Of a stretch of DNA of 64,000 bases, positions 50,673 through 61,822 are shown piece after piece (position 1 is the stretch's first letter; each line of letters opens with the position of its first letter). A program made the position numbers and the translations under genes. The stretch lies in contig NC_134456.1 in the NCBI RefSeq assembly GCF_047948215.1, forward strand, positions 14,595,730 to 14,659,729, written 5' to 3'. This DNA is from Lycorma delicatula. Its lineage: Eukaryota; Arthropoda; Insecta; Hemiptera; Fulgoridae. Under the pieces are notes generated by a model. It made no database searches and had not been told where the DNA came from. It was given only the letters and a program-made list of their open reading frames with translations.

Positions 50673-50960
50673 GAAATTTAATAACAATATGTTAATGTTT
50701 GGATAATGGTAATCAATTCAAGTTTAAAAAGCAATAGAACAACAATAAAGGGTCAAGCCATTTGGAGTGAGACCACCCAAGGGTGCTTGCTTGACCAATT
50801 CAAAAAAAATTGAAACTTACCCACATGTCAATTTTTTTTTAATTGGTCAAGCAAGCACCATTGGGTCACTCCAAATGGATGGACCCCTTATTGTTCTAAT
50901 GGTTTTTAAATTTGAATTTATTGCCATTGTCCAAACATTAACATATTGTTATGAAATTTC
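50673..50960. repeat. 288-bp imperfect palindrome at the right end of the long-TIR element
   Basis: Outer arms: gaaatttaataacaatatgt (50673 on) pairs with acatattgttatgaaatttc (50941-50960). Inner arms: gcttgcttgaccaatt (50787 on) pairs with aattggtcaagcaagc (50840-50855). The centre is near 50817. The motif gggtc, 4-base change, then ccatttg also marks the left end of the large element at 47241, so the palindrome brings two element termini head to head. Confidence 0.8.
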
Positions 50961-52196
50961 GTTTTACTATAATCTTATTTAGGAAATTTACTTTTAGATA
51001 TTTATGACATCTAGAAGGTGGGTAACATCAAGCATGTTCTCAACCAGTATGTGCAGATCACCTTTTGCGCTACTCATTAGCATCCACCAAGAGTTAACAG
51101 AACAGCTAGAAGTTATACTACTTTCACTACATTTTTCTACTTTTCATGAAAGAACTACATAACCTGAAAGTATAGATAAAAAACCCATTAAGAAAATTAC
51201 TTATTTAAGTTTAAACAAGGTATGGGAAAATTAATATTTTAATTATTACATTAAACTAATGTTTGTATTAAACATTACACTTGATTTAAATTAAACATTA
51301 TGTTTACATTATGTTTATGAGGTGATTGATTATGAATGGAGTTTCAAAGAACTTCTTCCATCCCTACCACTTTCTCATTCATTTGCCAGTGTAATAGCTC
51401 TTCTGTCAACCAACACAGGTTGATTGATCAAATCACATCACCCTATTCACTGAGAACTCGTCATGCTGTGAATTCATTTTGTCTTTAATTGCCTTTATGC
51501 CAACCTTGTTTAACCGTTGTGACAAAACTTGTTTTCACCTTGTATACTATACTACCTCACACATTCATTTTCATGTATTTTATCAGGGAAGATGAGATAA
51601 TGAATAAAATGTTTGGTGAAAAGTGCTAGTTCCTCTACTTCTTTCATACTTCATCTGTCTTATGCAAACAATTTTTTAATGAAATAGTAAGCAATAGTAA
51701 ACCAAATATTATTTATTTATACTATCAGGATCTTCACATTTAGATTTCTAAATATGAAGATTCTGTAAGCAGGGCATACTTCCTCAACTTGCACTGATGT
51801 GTAGTTGTGTCAGATATAGTTGAGTTGATAGAGTACAGCATTTAAGATATATAGGCAAATTTACCAATTAGTTTTCTTTTGACAGACTGTCTTTTTTGGT
51901 GTTAATTATTTATTGCTCTTATGTTGTAAAATAGTTATTGCCTTGCATGTATTTTTTGTTTGTTTTTTAAATTAATTTTTTCTTGTTACTCAATCGCTAA
52001 AAAAAAATCTTTTAGAATTCATTGTTTGTGTTGTTTCTTCCTTTTTTTATTCATCCATACTTGCCTTACATTGTAGAATATTCTTACTTGATCTAAAACC
52101 ACTATTTAGAAATGGTTTTCTACATAAAACCATTACTTTGTTAGAATTTAGACCAGTATTCAAAAGCAGCCATACATTTATGTTTCTTCTTTCCAG

Positions 52197-52656
52197 ATGA
52201 AGGCGAATGAAGATTTACAACCTCTGGTACAGCCAGAATTAAAGAAGACATCACTTACTTCTGCGACTGTGGCTGCTATTGCCGGAAATGCAGTTACAAC
52301 TACGGTTAATGTGAATAATAGAGTAGGTGGTCCTGGTTCACCTCTTGCAAAGAAACGAAAGTGTAATTTGGGTGTTGGTGCCAGTGTTAATAATGTGAAT
52401 AAAGATGAACTAAGCAAACAGAGTGATTTAGATGCTATGGAAGTAATACCTGTAATGCCAAATGTTAAGGTCGAACAACCTGATTATTATGAACAAGATT
52501 GTGTCGGACATTATAGTGATTCGGTTAGTCGAGAACAATCTGTCGTCTCTGCTAATATTGATTCGGTAACTAAAGAAGAAAAGAAAGATTCCCTCGATTT
52601 ATACAGTTCAAATTCAAGTGATAAGAATCAACATAGCAGTCCTTTATTGGATATAA
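52197..52656 (+). CDS. BTB transcription factor, coding exon 3 (linker)
   Basis: This exon follows a ttctttccag acceptor and continues the frame for 153 codons plus one base, ending at a gtaagt donor (phase 1). It is a low-complexity, Ser/Asn/Val-rich linker typical between the BTB domain and the DNA-binding part. A basic cluster, PLAKKRKC (protein residues about 180-186), is a likely nuclear-localisation signal. VKVEQPD (about 220-226) fits the SUMO consensus (hydrophobic-K-x-E). Several acidic/Ser segments follow (SDSVSREQS, TKEEKKDSLD, SSNSSDKNQ). No zinc finger is present, so at least one more exon is needed. Reading through the donor adds 12 codons before a stop, which would give a truncated isoform. 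Confidence 0.9.
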
Positions 52657-52968
52657 GTAAGTACTTCATTTTATATTGTTTATTATATTTATAATAATTT
52701 TAAATATAAAAAATAATTATTATTGTAAACAATGAAGTTATTCTTCACCTTAAATATGACAGACTTTTATTTAACATAACATTTCAAATATTATTTTTTG
52801 TTTTATATGCAAAACTGTATGGATGTAATACATTTATTTATTTTTTTCTAGAACAGTATTCCTTTGCTTTTACAGTATTAGAAAACAAGAGACTAAATAT
52901 AATATAGTTTTTTACATTAACTAAATGATACAAAAGTAATTATGTTAAATAATTACTATATATTTACC

Positions 52969-52971
<3 letters not shown>

Positions 52972-53000
<29 letters not shown>
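52972..53000. repeat. Poly-T tract (29 T)
   Basis: Uninterrupted T-run, followed by an ATTTTATTTTATT tail. It could be the A-tail of a minus-strand retroposed fragment, but nothing recognisable adjoins it. Confidence 0.85.
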
Positions 53001-53002
<2 letters not shown>

Positions 53003-54147
53003 TTTATTTTATTGATAAGCCAGGTAGGTTATGTTCTGAAAGATTTATATACATTAAAAAATATATGATGTTCTATGACACAACCTAATCTGTTTAATGA
53101 GTAAATAAAAGTTATATTTTATTGTTTTCCTCTTTCCTCCCCTTTTGTACCTTCTTTAGTTTATTTTAACTATCCTTTCATTTATTTTAACCATTTGACC
53201 TGTTTCATTTGTATTAGATTCATTTAAGCTGCCTTTCTTTTATTGCTTCTAATTCATTTCACTACTTGGCTCTTGCCTATTATTCAAATCCTGCTTTCAT
53301 GCTTATAAAGGCTGAATATAATTTATTTTCCTTCTTATAGTTATTTTTCCAGTAGTCTTTTTAGCAAACGTGGGACGGTAATGTGTTTGTTCTCTCTGAA
53401 TCTGTGTATTTTCTTCTCCTTTCAATTTGAATTAACACTTCTTGTCAAAAAAGTAAGTTAGATCGATGAAATAAACTGCTCAAATTATTACATGTTGTAG
53501 TCAATATGGAATTGTATATTTTTCAAAGGATTGGAATTATATTTTGGAAAATTGTAATTCTATATTTGTTTTTATGAGGAAGTTGATGTGGATTAAATAG
53601 TAATAATATGTGAAAAAAATGCCATACCCTTTCCAGGACTTATCCTGGGACAGCCAGTCAAGAAGCTAAAATATATTAACAATTGAAGTGTTGTTAGGGG
53701 TTAGAAGTCAAATTAATGTTGTACTTCGGTGAATGAATAAATATCTCAAATGGTGATATGAATTTTGGAGTTGCTTTTGTTATTGTATTCAAAATTATAC
53801 TCACAGTATTATTTAAAAATTTACAATTTATTTTGTGAACATTTATGCTTTTTAGTGATTTTCTTTAAACAAATCTGATTAAAGAACTTTTTTCTAACAT
53901 TTCTATTGCCAGATTTCAGTTGTCTAAAAAACAGCAAAGTTTTGACAGTTTTAAGAAATTTAGCCTTAACAAATCTAGTAACAGTATATAAAATGTTTGT
54001 ACTATTTTAAGACAAATCTCTTTTCATAGAAGTTAAGAGAATCTGAGCTATTAACTTAAAAGTGTACAAAAATATAAAACAGAACCAATATTTATTTTAG
54101 ATCTGTTTCATACTTAGTGATATGAAAAGAAAAAAGTTAGAACTATA

Positions 54148-54863
54148 CCGGGTTATTCAAAAACCATTTCACAACTTTAAAAGTATATAAAAATTTTTTG
54201 AGATAACTTACAGATTTGGTTGAGATCTAATTTCATAAAAAAATACATCAAGTTTGTTACCCAACATTCACTTTGGTTCAATATGGTTTCCATTTGTAAT
54301 GCGACATACATCCCAACTGAAGTCGATTTCATTCCAGAAAGTCAGGCGTTACCTCTGCAGCTGTGGCATTAATTCGAAGTCTTAGCTCAACAAGATCAGC
54401 AGGTGAAGGTGGTACATAAACCTGATCTTTAATGAAACCCCAAAAGAAAAGATATAGCATGGTCAAATCTGGTGACCATGCAATTGGACCTTCATGACCA
54501 ATCCGCTGACCTGGGAATCAAGTATTAAGAAAATCTTGGTGGTAGTGAGGTGGTTCCCCATCTTGCTGATAGTAATGGCGTCCATCTTGGTTGTCATAGT
54601 CTAATTGAGGAATTAAAAACATTTTGAAGACTATCCAGATACCATTTATGATTTGCAAGTTGTGAAACCAAAGCACACAGCAAGCACATTCTGCACCAGG
54701 AAATGTATCTATTTTTAACAGCATTTGTGGCAGAATTTGGTACTAATGAACTATGTGAGTCAAACGTTGATGAATTTTATGAAATGAGACTTCAACCGAA
54801 TCTATAGGTTATCTAAATAAATTTTTATATGCTTTTAAAGTTGTGAAGTACTTTTTGAATCGC
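54148..54863 (-). mobile_element. Internally deleted mariner-like element with ~95-bp TIRs
   Basis: This 716-bp element is flanked by TA (54146-54147 and 54864-54865). The terminal inverted repeats are about 95 bp and roughly 80% alike: both contain cacaactttaaaag followed by atataaaaattt, and later cggttga / tggttga. The minus-strand interior is the 3' half of a DUF4817/DDE-type transposase: YQQDGEPPHYHQDFLNT (54575-54520, second Asp), RIGHEGPIAW, LTMLYLFFWGF (third-Asp block, decayed), DQVYVPPSPADLVELRLRIN (54420-54360). The helix-turn-helix and first catalytic block are missing, so it is non-autonomous. Confidence 0.88.
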
Positions 54864-56117
54864 TATGTATTTATCAGTTATCGATTCGATCTATTATCTT
54901 AAAAGAAACTAGTTTAACATTTTTAAAATCACATTTGCTTCAATTCCAATCATTTGAAATTTCTTATTAACATACATTCTCATTGAGTAAAAATAAAAAG
55001 TTTTCTCAGAAGATGGGAGTTAAGAGCTTCATTTGAACTCTCAAAAATATTTCTATGGAATTAGTTTAAAATTGTACTTTTTAAAGCACGTTTTGCTTTC
55101 ATCACGTGAAAATAATTTTCCATAAAAGGATTGTAATGCCACTTCCATATAACAAAGAAAACCTCCAAGGAAAGTTACTTCAAATTTTATTTTTATCAGT
55201 TTTAATTTTTTTTTTCTAAAATGATTCCTAAGCTTACATTTGAAGTAAGAAAAAAGGTTTTCGCAAACGAGAACCAGGATTTTTTTTAAAAATTAATCTT
55301 GAGTGGTTAAATGCTAAAAATTTACTTTTCATTAAAAGGAGGCAGCCCACTAGTGAGAACTTAGTTACATGTACGGCTAAGATTTTGGTTGCATAAATAA
55401 ATAATAAAATAAATTAAAAAGATGTTTATTTTATGAGATTTTACCATTTATTTATAAAATCCCTTCAAATAGTAAAATAAAGTATAAACCTAGGTCATGG
55501 GCTTTTGCTACAGTTTTGTATGAAATGTAAAATAACATTAAGTAAAATTTGTGAACAGTTTTCAACAACTTCAGTAATATATATCACTCACCCACCTTCA
55601 TGCAAAATTGTGTTTTAAAAATTTTCCATAAAATCTTTTTTACATTGAGATCAGTTAAGTAAATTTTTTTTTTCAGTTTCCTAATTTCACTTCATGTAGC
55701 TATCATTTCATTTACAGTTCATGATTTAATCAAAATTTTAAATATTGTAACATTAGTAATGTAGAATATTAGTGATAGGTGAACTATGCAATAAACTTAA
55801 CAGTGCACTGTAGCAAAACAGTATGAGGATGCTATTTTTATGAAATAAGATGTTACCAACAAGATTTATATGTTTTTATGTATAGCACTTGTTCATATAT
55901 TCAAAGATTAAATGTACTCATAATGTTTTGTTCATTATGTTTTAAAATGACGCAGGTCATTGACACATTAATATTAGTAATTTCAGTTTAAATAATAAAA
56001 AGCAACATAATAAACTAATTTATTTTTATTTTTAGAACAAATAATTTTTATATACCAAATAAAAATAATTCAATCTCATTTGTTATTTTGTTTTATTTTA
56101 TATATGTATCATTTCAG

Positions 56118-56142
56118 ATTCTTTAATAATAATTACCCAAAA
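56118..56142 (+). other. Possible 25-nt micro-exon of the BTB gene
   Basis: A run atgtatcatttcag precedes 25 bases that are followed by gtaagt, so both splice sites look good. Joined to exon 3 (one leftover base) the reading is NSLIIITQ plus two bases, open. If splicing did not occur at the donor, the frame would end at TAA immediately after a Lys codon. The peptide is featureless, so this may be chance in AT-rich DNA. Confidence 0.2.
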
Positions 56143-56155
56143 GTAAGTAATTGTT

Positions 56156-56180
56156 GGGGCGGGGCCCAAAACCCCTCCCC
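56156..56180. repeat. GC-rich hairpin
   Basis: ggggcgggg and cccctcccc pair at eight of nine positions around a 7-base loop (cccaaaa). It begins 13 bases after the possible micro-exon ends. It is exceptional in this AT-rich intron and can also form a G-rich structure. Confidence 0.6.
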
Positions 56181-57280
56181 AGTTGTTATAGTTCTGCCTC
56201 TCTTTTACTCTACTTAAATTAGCTTACTTTTTAGTTTATAAATACCTCTTAATATTGTAGTTCTTTCTGTGCTTTTCCTTTGGTTTGTCTCATCTTGATG
56301 TTGTGAAGTTAATTTTTTTCTTATTCCTATTTTATTTGGGATTTTTTTCTTGAGAGTTCTTTTTTAAGTTGTCTCATTTTTTACTGTTAAAGCTTTTACT
56401 TCTTAGGAAAATGTCTTAGCTTTTTCTTCTTAGGATCTTCCTTAACAGGTAAAGAAGACCTAGCTTCTCTTACAGGTCTAAGAAGACCAGTGAGCTTTTA
56501 GATTGAATCTTTATAAGCTTTGGTCTGAAATAAAATATTAAGATGTAATTCTACTGAAAGTCCCAATACAAATTATTTTAAAATACTAAAACCTTCCATG
56601 CCATGTTACTGATTAAATAATATTAAAAAAAGCTTTTTTATTTGTTAAATTTTGTTTATTTAATTAATTAATTAACCAATTAATATTTAATACAGACACA
56701 CATAAGTTATAATATATTGTATACAAATATATAATTACGGAACACTATCTTTGTGATAATTTATTTCCTGTACAATTTACTTACAAATACATTTATACTG
56801 TTAGGATTTGAATGTAGTTGAAGCAGCACATGAGATGTAACTCATTGATTTGTGTCAAAAAAACCATAATTTAAAAAAAAGTTTATTTGGTAATTAACAT
56901 GTTTTTTCTCCTTCTAAGTAATTCTCTGTGCTGTTAATGCATTTGCCCAGCATTTTCTTTTGATTGTTGGCAGATTTCCTGGAATGTTTTTGTGTTGTAA
57001 AACACAAGTCTCATAGCAATTTTGATCTTTTGGATTGGTTTTAAAACATTAACCTTTAGGTTTATTTTAGTCTAAAAAGAACTACAGTAGCAAATTTTTT
57101 GAGATAGGAGAATTGTGTATTTAGCCAAATACTTATTAACAAGGAAAACGAAACTAGTAGGTAAAGCATCCGTCAATCTTTCCTCTAGTTGTTTCTGTCT
57201 TTTCCAGTTTACAAATTCTCCCTGTTCATTAAGAATCTTTATATGTTAAATTATTGAAAAATTTATATTTTAAATTATAT

Positions 57281-57539
57281 CAGCTTGCCAGGCCTAACAT
57301 AGCTGCACTGTAAATGTATTGGTAAACATTTAATCTAGAACAGACTCTGTCGACCATTCCTGAGACATGTGGTTAATAGAAACCCAATCACCAAAGAACA
57401 CTGGTATCCACAGTCCAGTAATCAGATCCATATCAAAGCAACTACCTTTACAAGGACTCGAACCTTAGAACTCTTAACTTCAAAAATCAGCTGATATTGT
57501 GATGATGAAAACCACAATTTTTGAGTTTAACCACTAGAC
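57281..57539 (-). mobile_element. tRNA-derived SINE (body), split by a hAT element
   Basis: On the minus strand there is a perfect Pol III box B, ggttcgagtcc (57464-57454), and a box A-like segment with tagtgg at 57535-57530. Box A is interrupted by the hAT insertion; its upstream part reappears at 60267-60290 (gttagtttagtg on the minus strand). The body continues to a 3' end around 57281. The box A to box B distance (about 67 bases) is longer than in a tRNA but tolerable for SINEs. No second copy was noticed in the window. Confidence 0.7.
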
Positions 57540-57719
57540 CAGCATTTTTCAACCTGGGGATTTTGGTGATGTGAAAGGAGGTTTGCAAAATCAGCCTGCA
57601 ACTTTACAAATAAACAATAATGAAGTCATTTTATGAATCATTTTACTAAGTAGTGCATACTTAGAAAAATAAATTAATGAAATGGTTGTGTTTGTTTTTC
57701 ATTTAAAAGTTTCTCTGTA

Positions 57720-59206
57720 TTTGGATCTATGTTAGAAACATAAAAAATTGTTTTCAAGTCGATTCTTATATTTAGTTTTTAGCACAACCATAGATGAAAA
57801 TCTTTTTCACAGAGGTAAGACGTGGTGAAAGGGAATAATATTTTCAGTGCTTCTGTGACTAAATTTCCATATTCACTTTTACGAGCAAGCCAAAATATAT
57901 ATAAATCTTTAGATGTGATTTGTAGTTGTAACATTTTATCAGCAGACATTTTGATGAGCTATTTCTGAATTCAGTTAGTTAGTAACTTAGCAGCTACAAC
58001 AACGTTTTCACTAAATTGATTCAGTACTTACCCATCTCTTCAAGAAATCATTTTTATTTACTGGGAAATACTCTGCTAACTGAATTTTTAACTAATGCAA
58101 ATGCATCTTCATGCTATCCAAACTGTAGTGAATAATAGTGTAATCTTCATCCAAATTTTTCTCAGTATAGTTGGAAGTGAAGGGAAACAGTATTTTTTCT
58201 TTGAAGGTGAATAATCCAGATATCAAGCTTCTTAATCAAAGCATGAACTTTGTCATTAATAAAATGTTTTTATCATGTCCCTGTAAATTCACATTCAAGT
58301 CATTTAAATGTGAAAATACATCAGCTGAGTAAGCCAACAGCAACATATACACATTTTTAACCCATTTCATCGCATATTAATAATTCTGTAATGGTCGACT
58401 TTTAATAAAATTAACAATTTTTACAGCTTTAATAAGAATTTGAGATTTTCAGGCATATTTTTTATGGCAAGAGCATGTCTGTGAAGGAAGCAGTGTGTCC
58501 ATTTCACCCTTGGTGTATAGTAGCTTCATTAAAAACATCAAAAAGACATTGTCTTGTTGCATGAGCAGGTATTGATTTGCAAAACAACATATTTTCTTTG
58601 ATCTGTCCATGTCATATTCATATTTCACAAAACATAAGAACTGAGAAATGTTTGCCATATCTGTTGATTCATCAAATTGAATAGTAAAGCATTCACTTGA
58701 ACCCTCTTGCTGAACTATGTGGTCATAAGCATGTAATCAATTTGCCTTTATGCTTAGTCATTAGAAAGCAAAATTTATAAACTTTTTTGCTTTTTCCATG
58801 CCAATGAAAACACTGACCATATCAATTGCAGCATGCAATATGAGATATTCTATGATTGTATGGGATCTTATCTACTCTTAATGATACGAGATAAGGTGCT
58901 TCAAATGTACTTTTATCAGTCAGTATAGCTTGATCTATAAATAGAAGCTTGTTGATTTCTCGAAGTGTATAATTTTCTTTTGAAAAATTCCAAGGGTCTT
59001 TTATGATGTTTAGTCTCCAAGTGTCAAATTAATTTTGATGGCTCCAAGCTTTCATTGTAAAGGACTTGAAAGCAAACAACTCACTGTTGCTTTCCACCTG
59101 ATGTAAAACCCTAATTTAAATAACTGTCATTGTACAATCTTTTCTTTTTACCAATCGATTAATTGGATGTGATGGCTTACTTTGTTTGTTTCACAAATTT
59201 ATCCAT
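57720..59206 (-). pseudogene. hAT transposase (BED finger, ZBED5/FAM200-like), broken
   Basis: The reading starts with MDKFVKQ at 59206, the usual start of this group, followed by a BED-type finger remnant: NDSYLN*GFT, LYNESLEPSKL, HLETKHHKRPLEFFKRK. Next are APYLVSLRVDK (58890), then FTIQFDESTDMANISQFLCF (58665, with the first catalytic Asp). It then jumps to WTHCFLHRHALAIKNMPENL (58500-58440), so the segment around the second Asp (CTDGA type) is deleted. AVKIVNF-like text, CDEMG, and further C-terminal text (NDLNVNLQGHDKN-like, near 58270) run to about 57720. Stops and shifts are frequent. Confidence 0.85.
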
Positions 59207-59487
59207 TTTGTATAAGAACCTAACTGAAGAAAATAGTTACACGTTTAACCATACATTAAAAAACCAAACCCTCAATTATTATTATTTTCAATGAAACTAC
59301 GCTTTTAAAAACTTTAATAAAGGTATCAGACTAATGTTTTGCACTCAAAACTAAACCGATTGTGCAATCCCTTACGCCTCTTTTATACTGCTGAGAGCAC
59401 TGTATAGACTAGTTATTTAAAATTCCACACATGTTATTTAAAATTCACTATTAATGAGATACATTGATTTTCATTTAAATTAGGGGT

Positions 59488-59869
59488 TGTAAAATTTAAA
59501 GATCTTCGGCTTAGATTGGATTCACACTCGGCTTCTGACGATTCAGCGGCTCTGCACAGTTCACACAGCTCCATATAGATGCACTTGGCTCCTGTCAGCA
59601 TCACTCGGCTCTTTACATTTCACTTGGCTCCTGACAAATCAGCGGCTCCATACAGCTCCTTATAGATGCACTCAGCTCCTGTCGGCATCACTTGGTTCTT
59701 TACATTTCTCTAGGCGCCTGATGATTCAGCAGCTCTGTACACAGTATAAAAGCAAGCTCCTCACTTCATTGAGACAGTCCTATTCAAGTCCTCATACAGT
59801 CCTATTCCAATCTTCTACCAGTCTCTACTACAAGTCTCAAGGACTCAATAAGTCTCATGTGATATTACA
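59488..59869 (+). repeat. Tandem-repeat block with TATA motif; possible solo LTR
   Basis: Inside the hAT, a GC-richer block contains a unit of about 110 bases repeated nearly twice plus a partial third (landmarks: attcagcggctc / aatcagcggctcc, and atagatgcacttggctcctg / atagatgcactcagctcctg). Downstream on the plus strand are gtataaaag (59746-59755), a start-site-like tcattgaga 20-25 bases later, and aataag near 59850. The block begins tgtaaa and ends ttaca, as a long terminal repeat might, but no 4-6 bp target duplication flanks it. It may instead be the hAT's own subterminal or promoter region. Confidence 0.35.
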
Positions 59870-60266
59870 TTTATTAATACAATAAATTTACATAATATGT
59901 TATACATATGAATATATTTATAATCGCAATAAAATTAATTATAATCACAAGATCATAAAGACTTAATTTATTTAAAGAATCAGCATCATTTTTTACAAGC
60001 ACAATGTGTTCAAACATACCATATGCGTGTTTGAACATGACGCTCTTGCAATGAATATTATGCAAACAGATCAAATTTCAAGGAACACTTACACATGAAG
60101 CTGGAATCTGTAAATTGCTTATGTTTATACACTTCATATGTGCATGTTCATATCCTTTGCTATATCAGTGCAGTTGAATAGTTTTAACTAGGTTTCATTG
60201 GGTTGTGGGTGTTTTTTTTTTTTTACTTCTTGGAGGTCATAGAGCTGAAAAAGTTGAGAATCACTG

Positions 60267-60290
60267 CACTAAACTAACCTGATTTGTAAG
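60267..60290 (-). mobile_element. 5' head of the split tRNA-derived SINE
   Basis: This is the part of the SINE cut off by the hAT. On the minus strand it reads aggttagtttagtg, which supplies the start of box A. Joined conceptually across the hAT it restores gtttagtggtt. The exact SINE start is uncertain. Confidence 0.5.
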
Positions 60291-61822
60291 AACAGGAATA
60301 TAAAGCTAAATGACCTTGATTTTTGAGTGACTGTTGTACTGATTTTTGGTTGAAGCAATAATTTTCCCACTTCTGTAATGCTAGTGTTCCAGTTTAAAAA
60401 TAACACCAAGTCAGTCTGCTATGATATTTTTTTAAAAGTTTCTATTTCATTTCACTTATCCAGTTTCAATCAGGTAAAATTATATTTTCCTTTCTCGGTT
60501 GCTTGCTGTAGGCCAAATTTTGTTGACATTCATCTTCGGTTTTTAGGTCAGTATCAAGTGACAAAGTTTTGAAATTTTTTCCACTACTAACAATTCATAA
60601 ACAATTGGCCAACAGTTTTTACTTATAATAACATGCATGTCTCCAGCCATTGTTCACAGTGCAGATATGCTATACAGGGCACTCAAATATATCCATACAT
60701 GTGCCTTACCATCAGTACAGCCATCCATTCTCCGCCTTGCATGTCAACTGAGCTTTTTGGATTTTGTCAGGTTAAACTTCTTTCAGAGGTATATTCAAGT
60801 AAGTCTGTGTTTTCATTTTAAGCATATTGGTTCAGAAAAAAATTTTAAGTTTTCTAGTGCCATTTTTCATGAAAACCACTGTGGATCTAACAGGAGGTTA
60901 TGTTACTTGGTTGTGATTAGTTACGTGCCACTTTAATGACTTTTGTTGATGAAGACATATGCATTATTTTGACAATAGTGATACTGATCATGATTATGCA
61001 CCACCTTGATGAATCTTGTTTAGATAATATATTTTAATGTAATCTTATGTTGTCAGATTTAAGAAGAATCAAATTATCAACCATTGTATATTTTTTCTTA
61101 TATTTCCTGTTCATCATACAGAGTAGTTTTTATCATTTTGAATTAAGAAAACACCTGGTGCTTTTCCATGGTTAGTCCATTAAAAATTACAATATGTGTT
61201 TTAATTTTGAACAGATTTCAAAGTAGGGGTTATGTGCAGTACTGATTATGTTCTTAAAATAAACAATTCTTTTATAAATTATGCTATTAATTTTATAGCT
61301 ATATCACATAAAGAGCTTAAATATACAATTCTTAAAATAAAACAATTTGTTTAATAATTTAATTCTTTTTTCAAAAAATGAGGTAAGTGGTTCCCAATTA
61401 ATAAGGAAATCTCAATTTTCCAGGTCATATAAAATAAGACATCTGAAATTATGTAGTTCAAGGAGGTTCATGATGTGAATAGCATCATTGTAATTTGTGA
61501 CGCGGGTCAGAATAAAAAATTCTATTAAAATCAAAAGTTTTTAAAAAAAATGAAAATTTGAATAAACTGCACTTTTGTGAAGTAGTTGAAAAATATTTAT
61601 AAAATTAAATTTAAAACATATAAGAATATAATTAATAGACCTACTTAGTTCAGTGAAGTTAATAAATCGAATTTTTTTCCTAAAAGTTTACTTTTGTTCA
61701 GTAAAATAAATATGATTTAATATAGTAAGGTAAAAATTTCTTGAAGTAAAAAAAGTATTTACTTTCACTGATTTGTTTTTCAGTAAATACTAATGTGTAT
61801 GTGAATAAAAGTTTAATTAATA

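Larger units (their letters stand above)
47241..50960. mobile_element. DNA element with ~0.7-kb terminal inverted arms
   Basis: The left arm 47241 to about 47975 is repeated in reverse at about 50000-50745. Examples: the left arm has gaggcagggatggcatacac (about 47625-47645) and the right arm its reverse (about 50350-50370); left aaccctgttaaaagcgatac (about 47862) pairs with right near 50072-50092. Between them, about 2 kb holds a broken protein remnant on the minus strand (48240-48890) and an RTE tail fragment (49156-49244). The right terminus is complicated by a second palindrome (50673-50960). Long arms recall foldback-like or long-TIR DNA transposons. I cannot assign a superfamily because no catalytic motif is seen. 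Target duplication not resolved. Confidence 0.78.
41684..52196 (+). other. BTB gene intron 3 (10.5 kb)
   Basis: This intron runs from the gtgagt donor to the ttctttccag acceptor before 52197. It contains a mariner-like element (41950-43090), a Tigger-like pseudogene with a partial duplicate (44801-46426), an R1 LINE fragment (46517-46788) and a long inverted-repeat element (47241-50960). The gaps 43091-44800 and 50961-52190 are AT-rich without recognisable features. Confidence 0.85.
57540..60266 (-). mobile_element. hAT element (ZBED/FAM200-like), inserted in a SINE
   Basis: The element is 2727 bp, flanked by 8-bp target duplications cactagac (57532-57539) and cactaaac (60267-60274), which match at 7 of 8 positions. 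The ends are short inverted repeats: left cagcatttttcaacct, right (reversed) cagtgattctcaactt. The minus strand carries a broken transposase (57720-59206). A block with tandem repeats and a TATA motif (59488-59869) lies near the transposase 5' side. Length, 8-bp duplication and protein agree on hAT. Confidence 0.9.

Noticed and set aside
60633..60936. Two overlapping open frames of 62 and 99 codons
   Set aside because: Overlapping in two frames without motif; considered a decayed element or chance.
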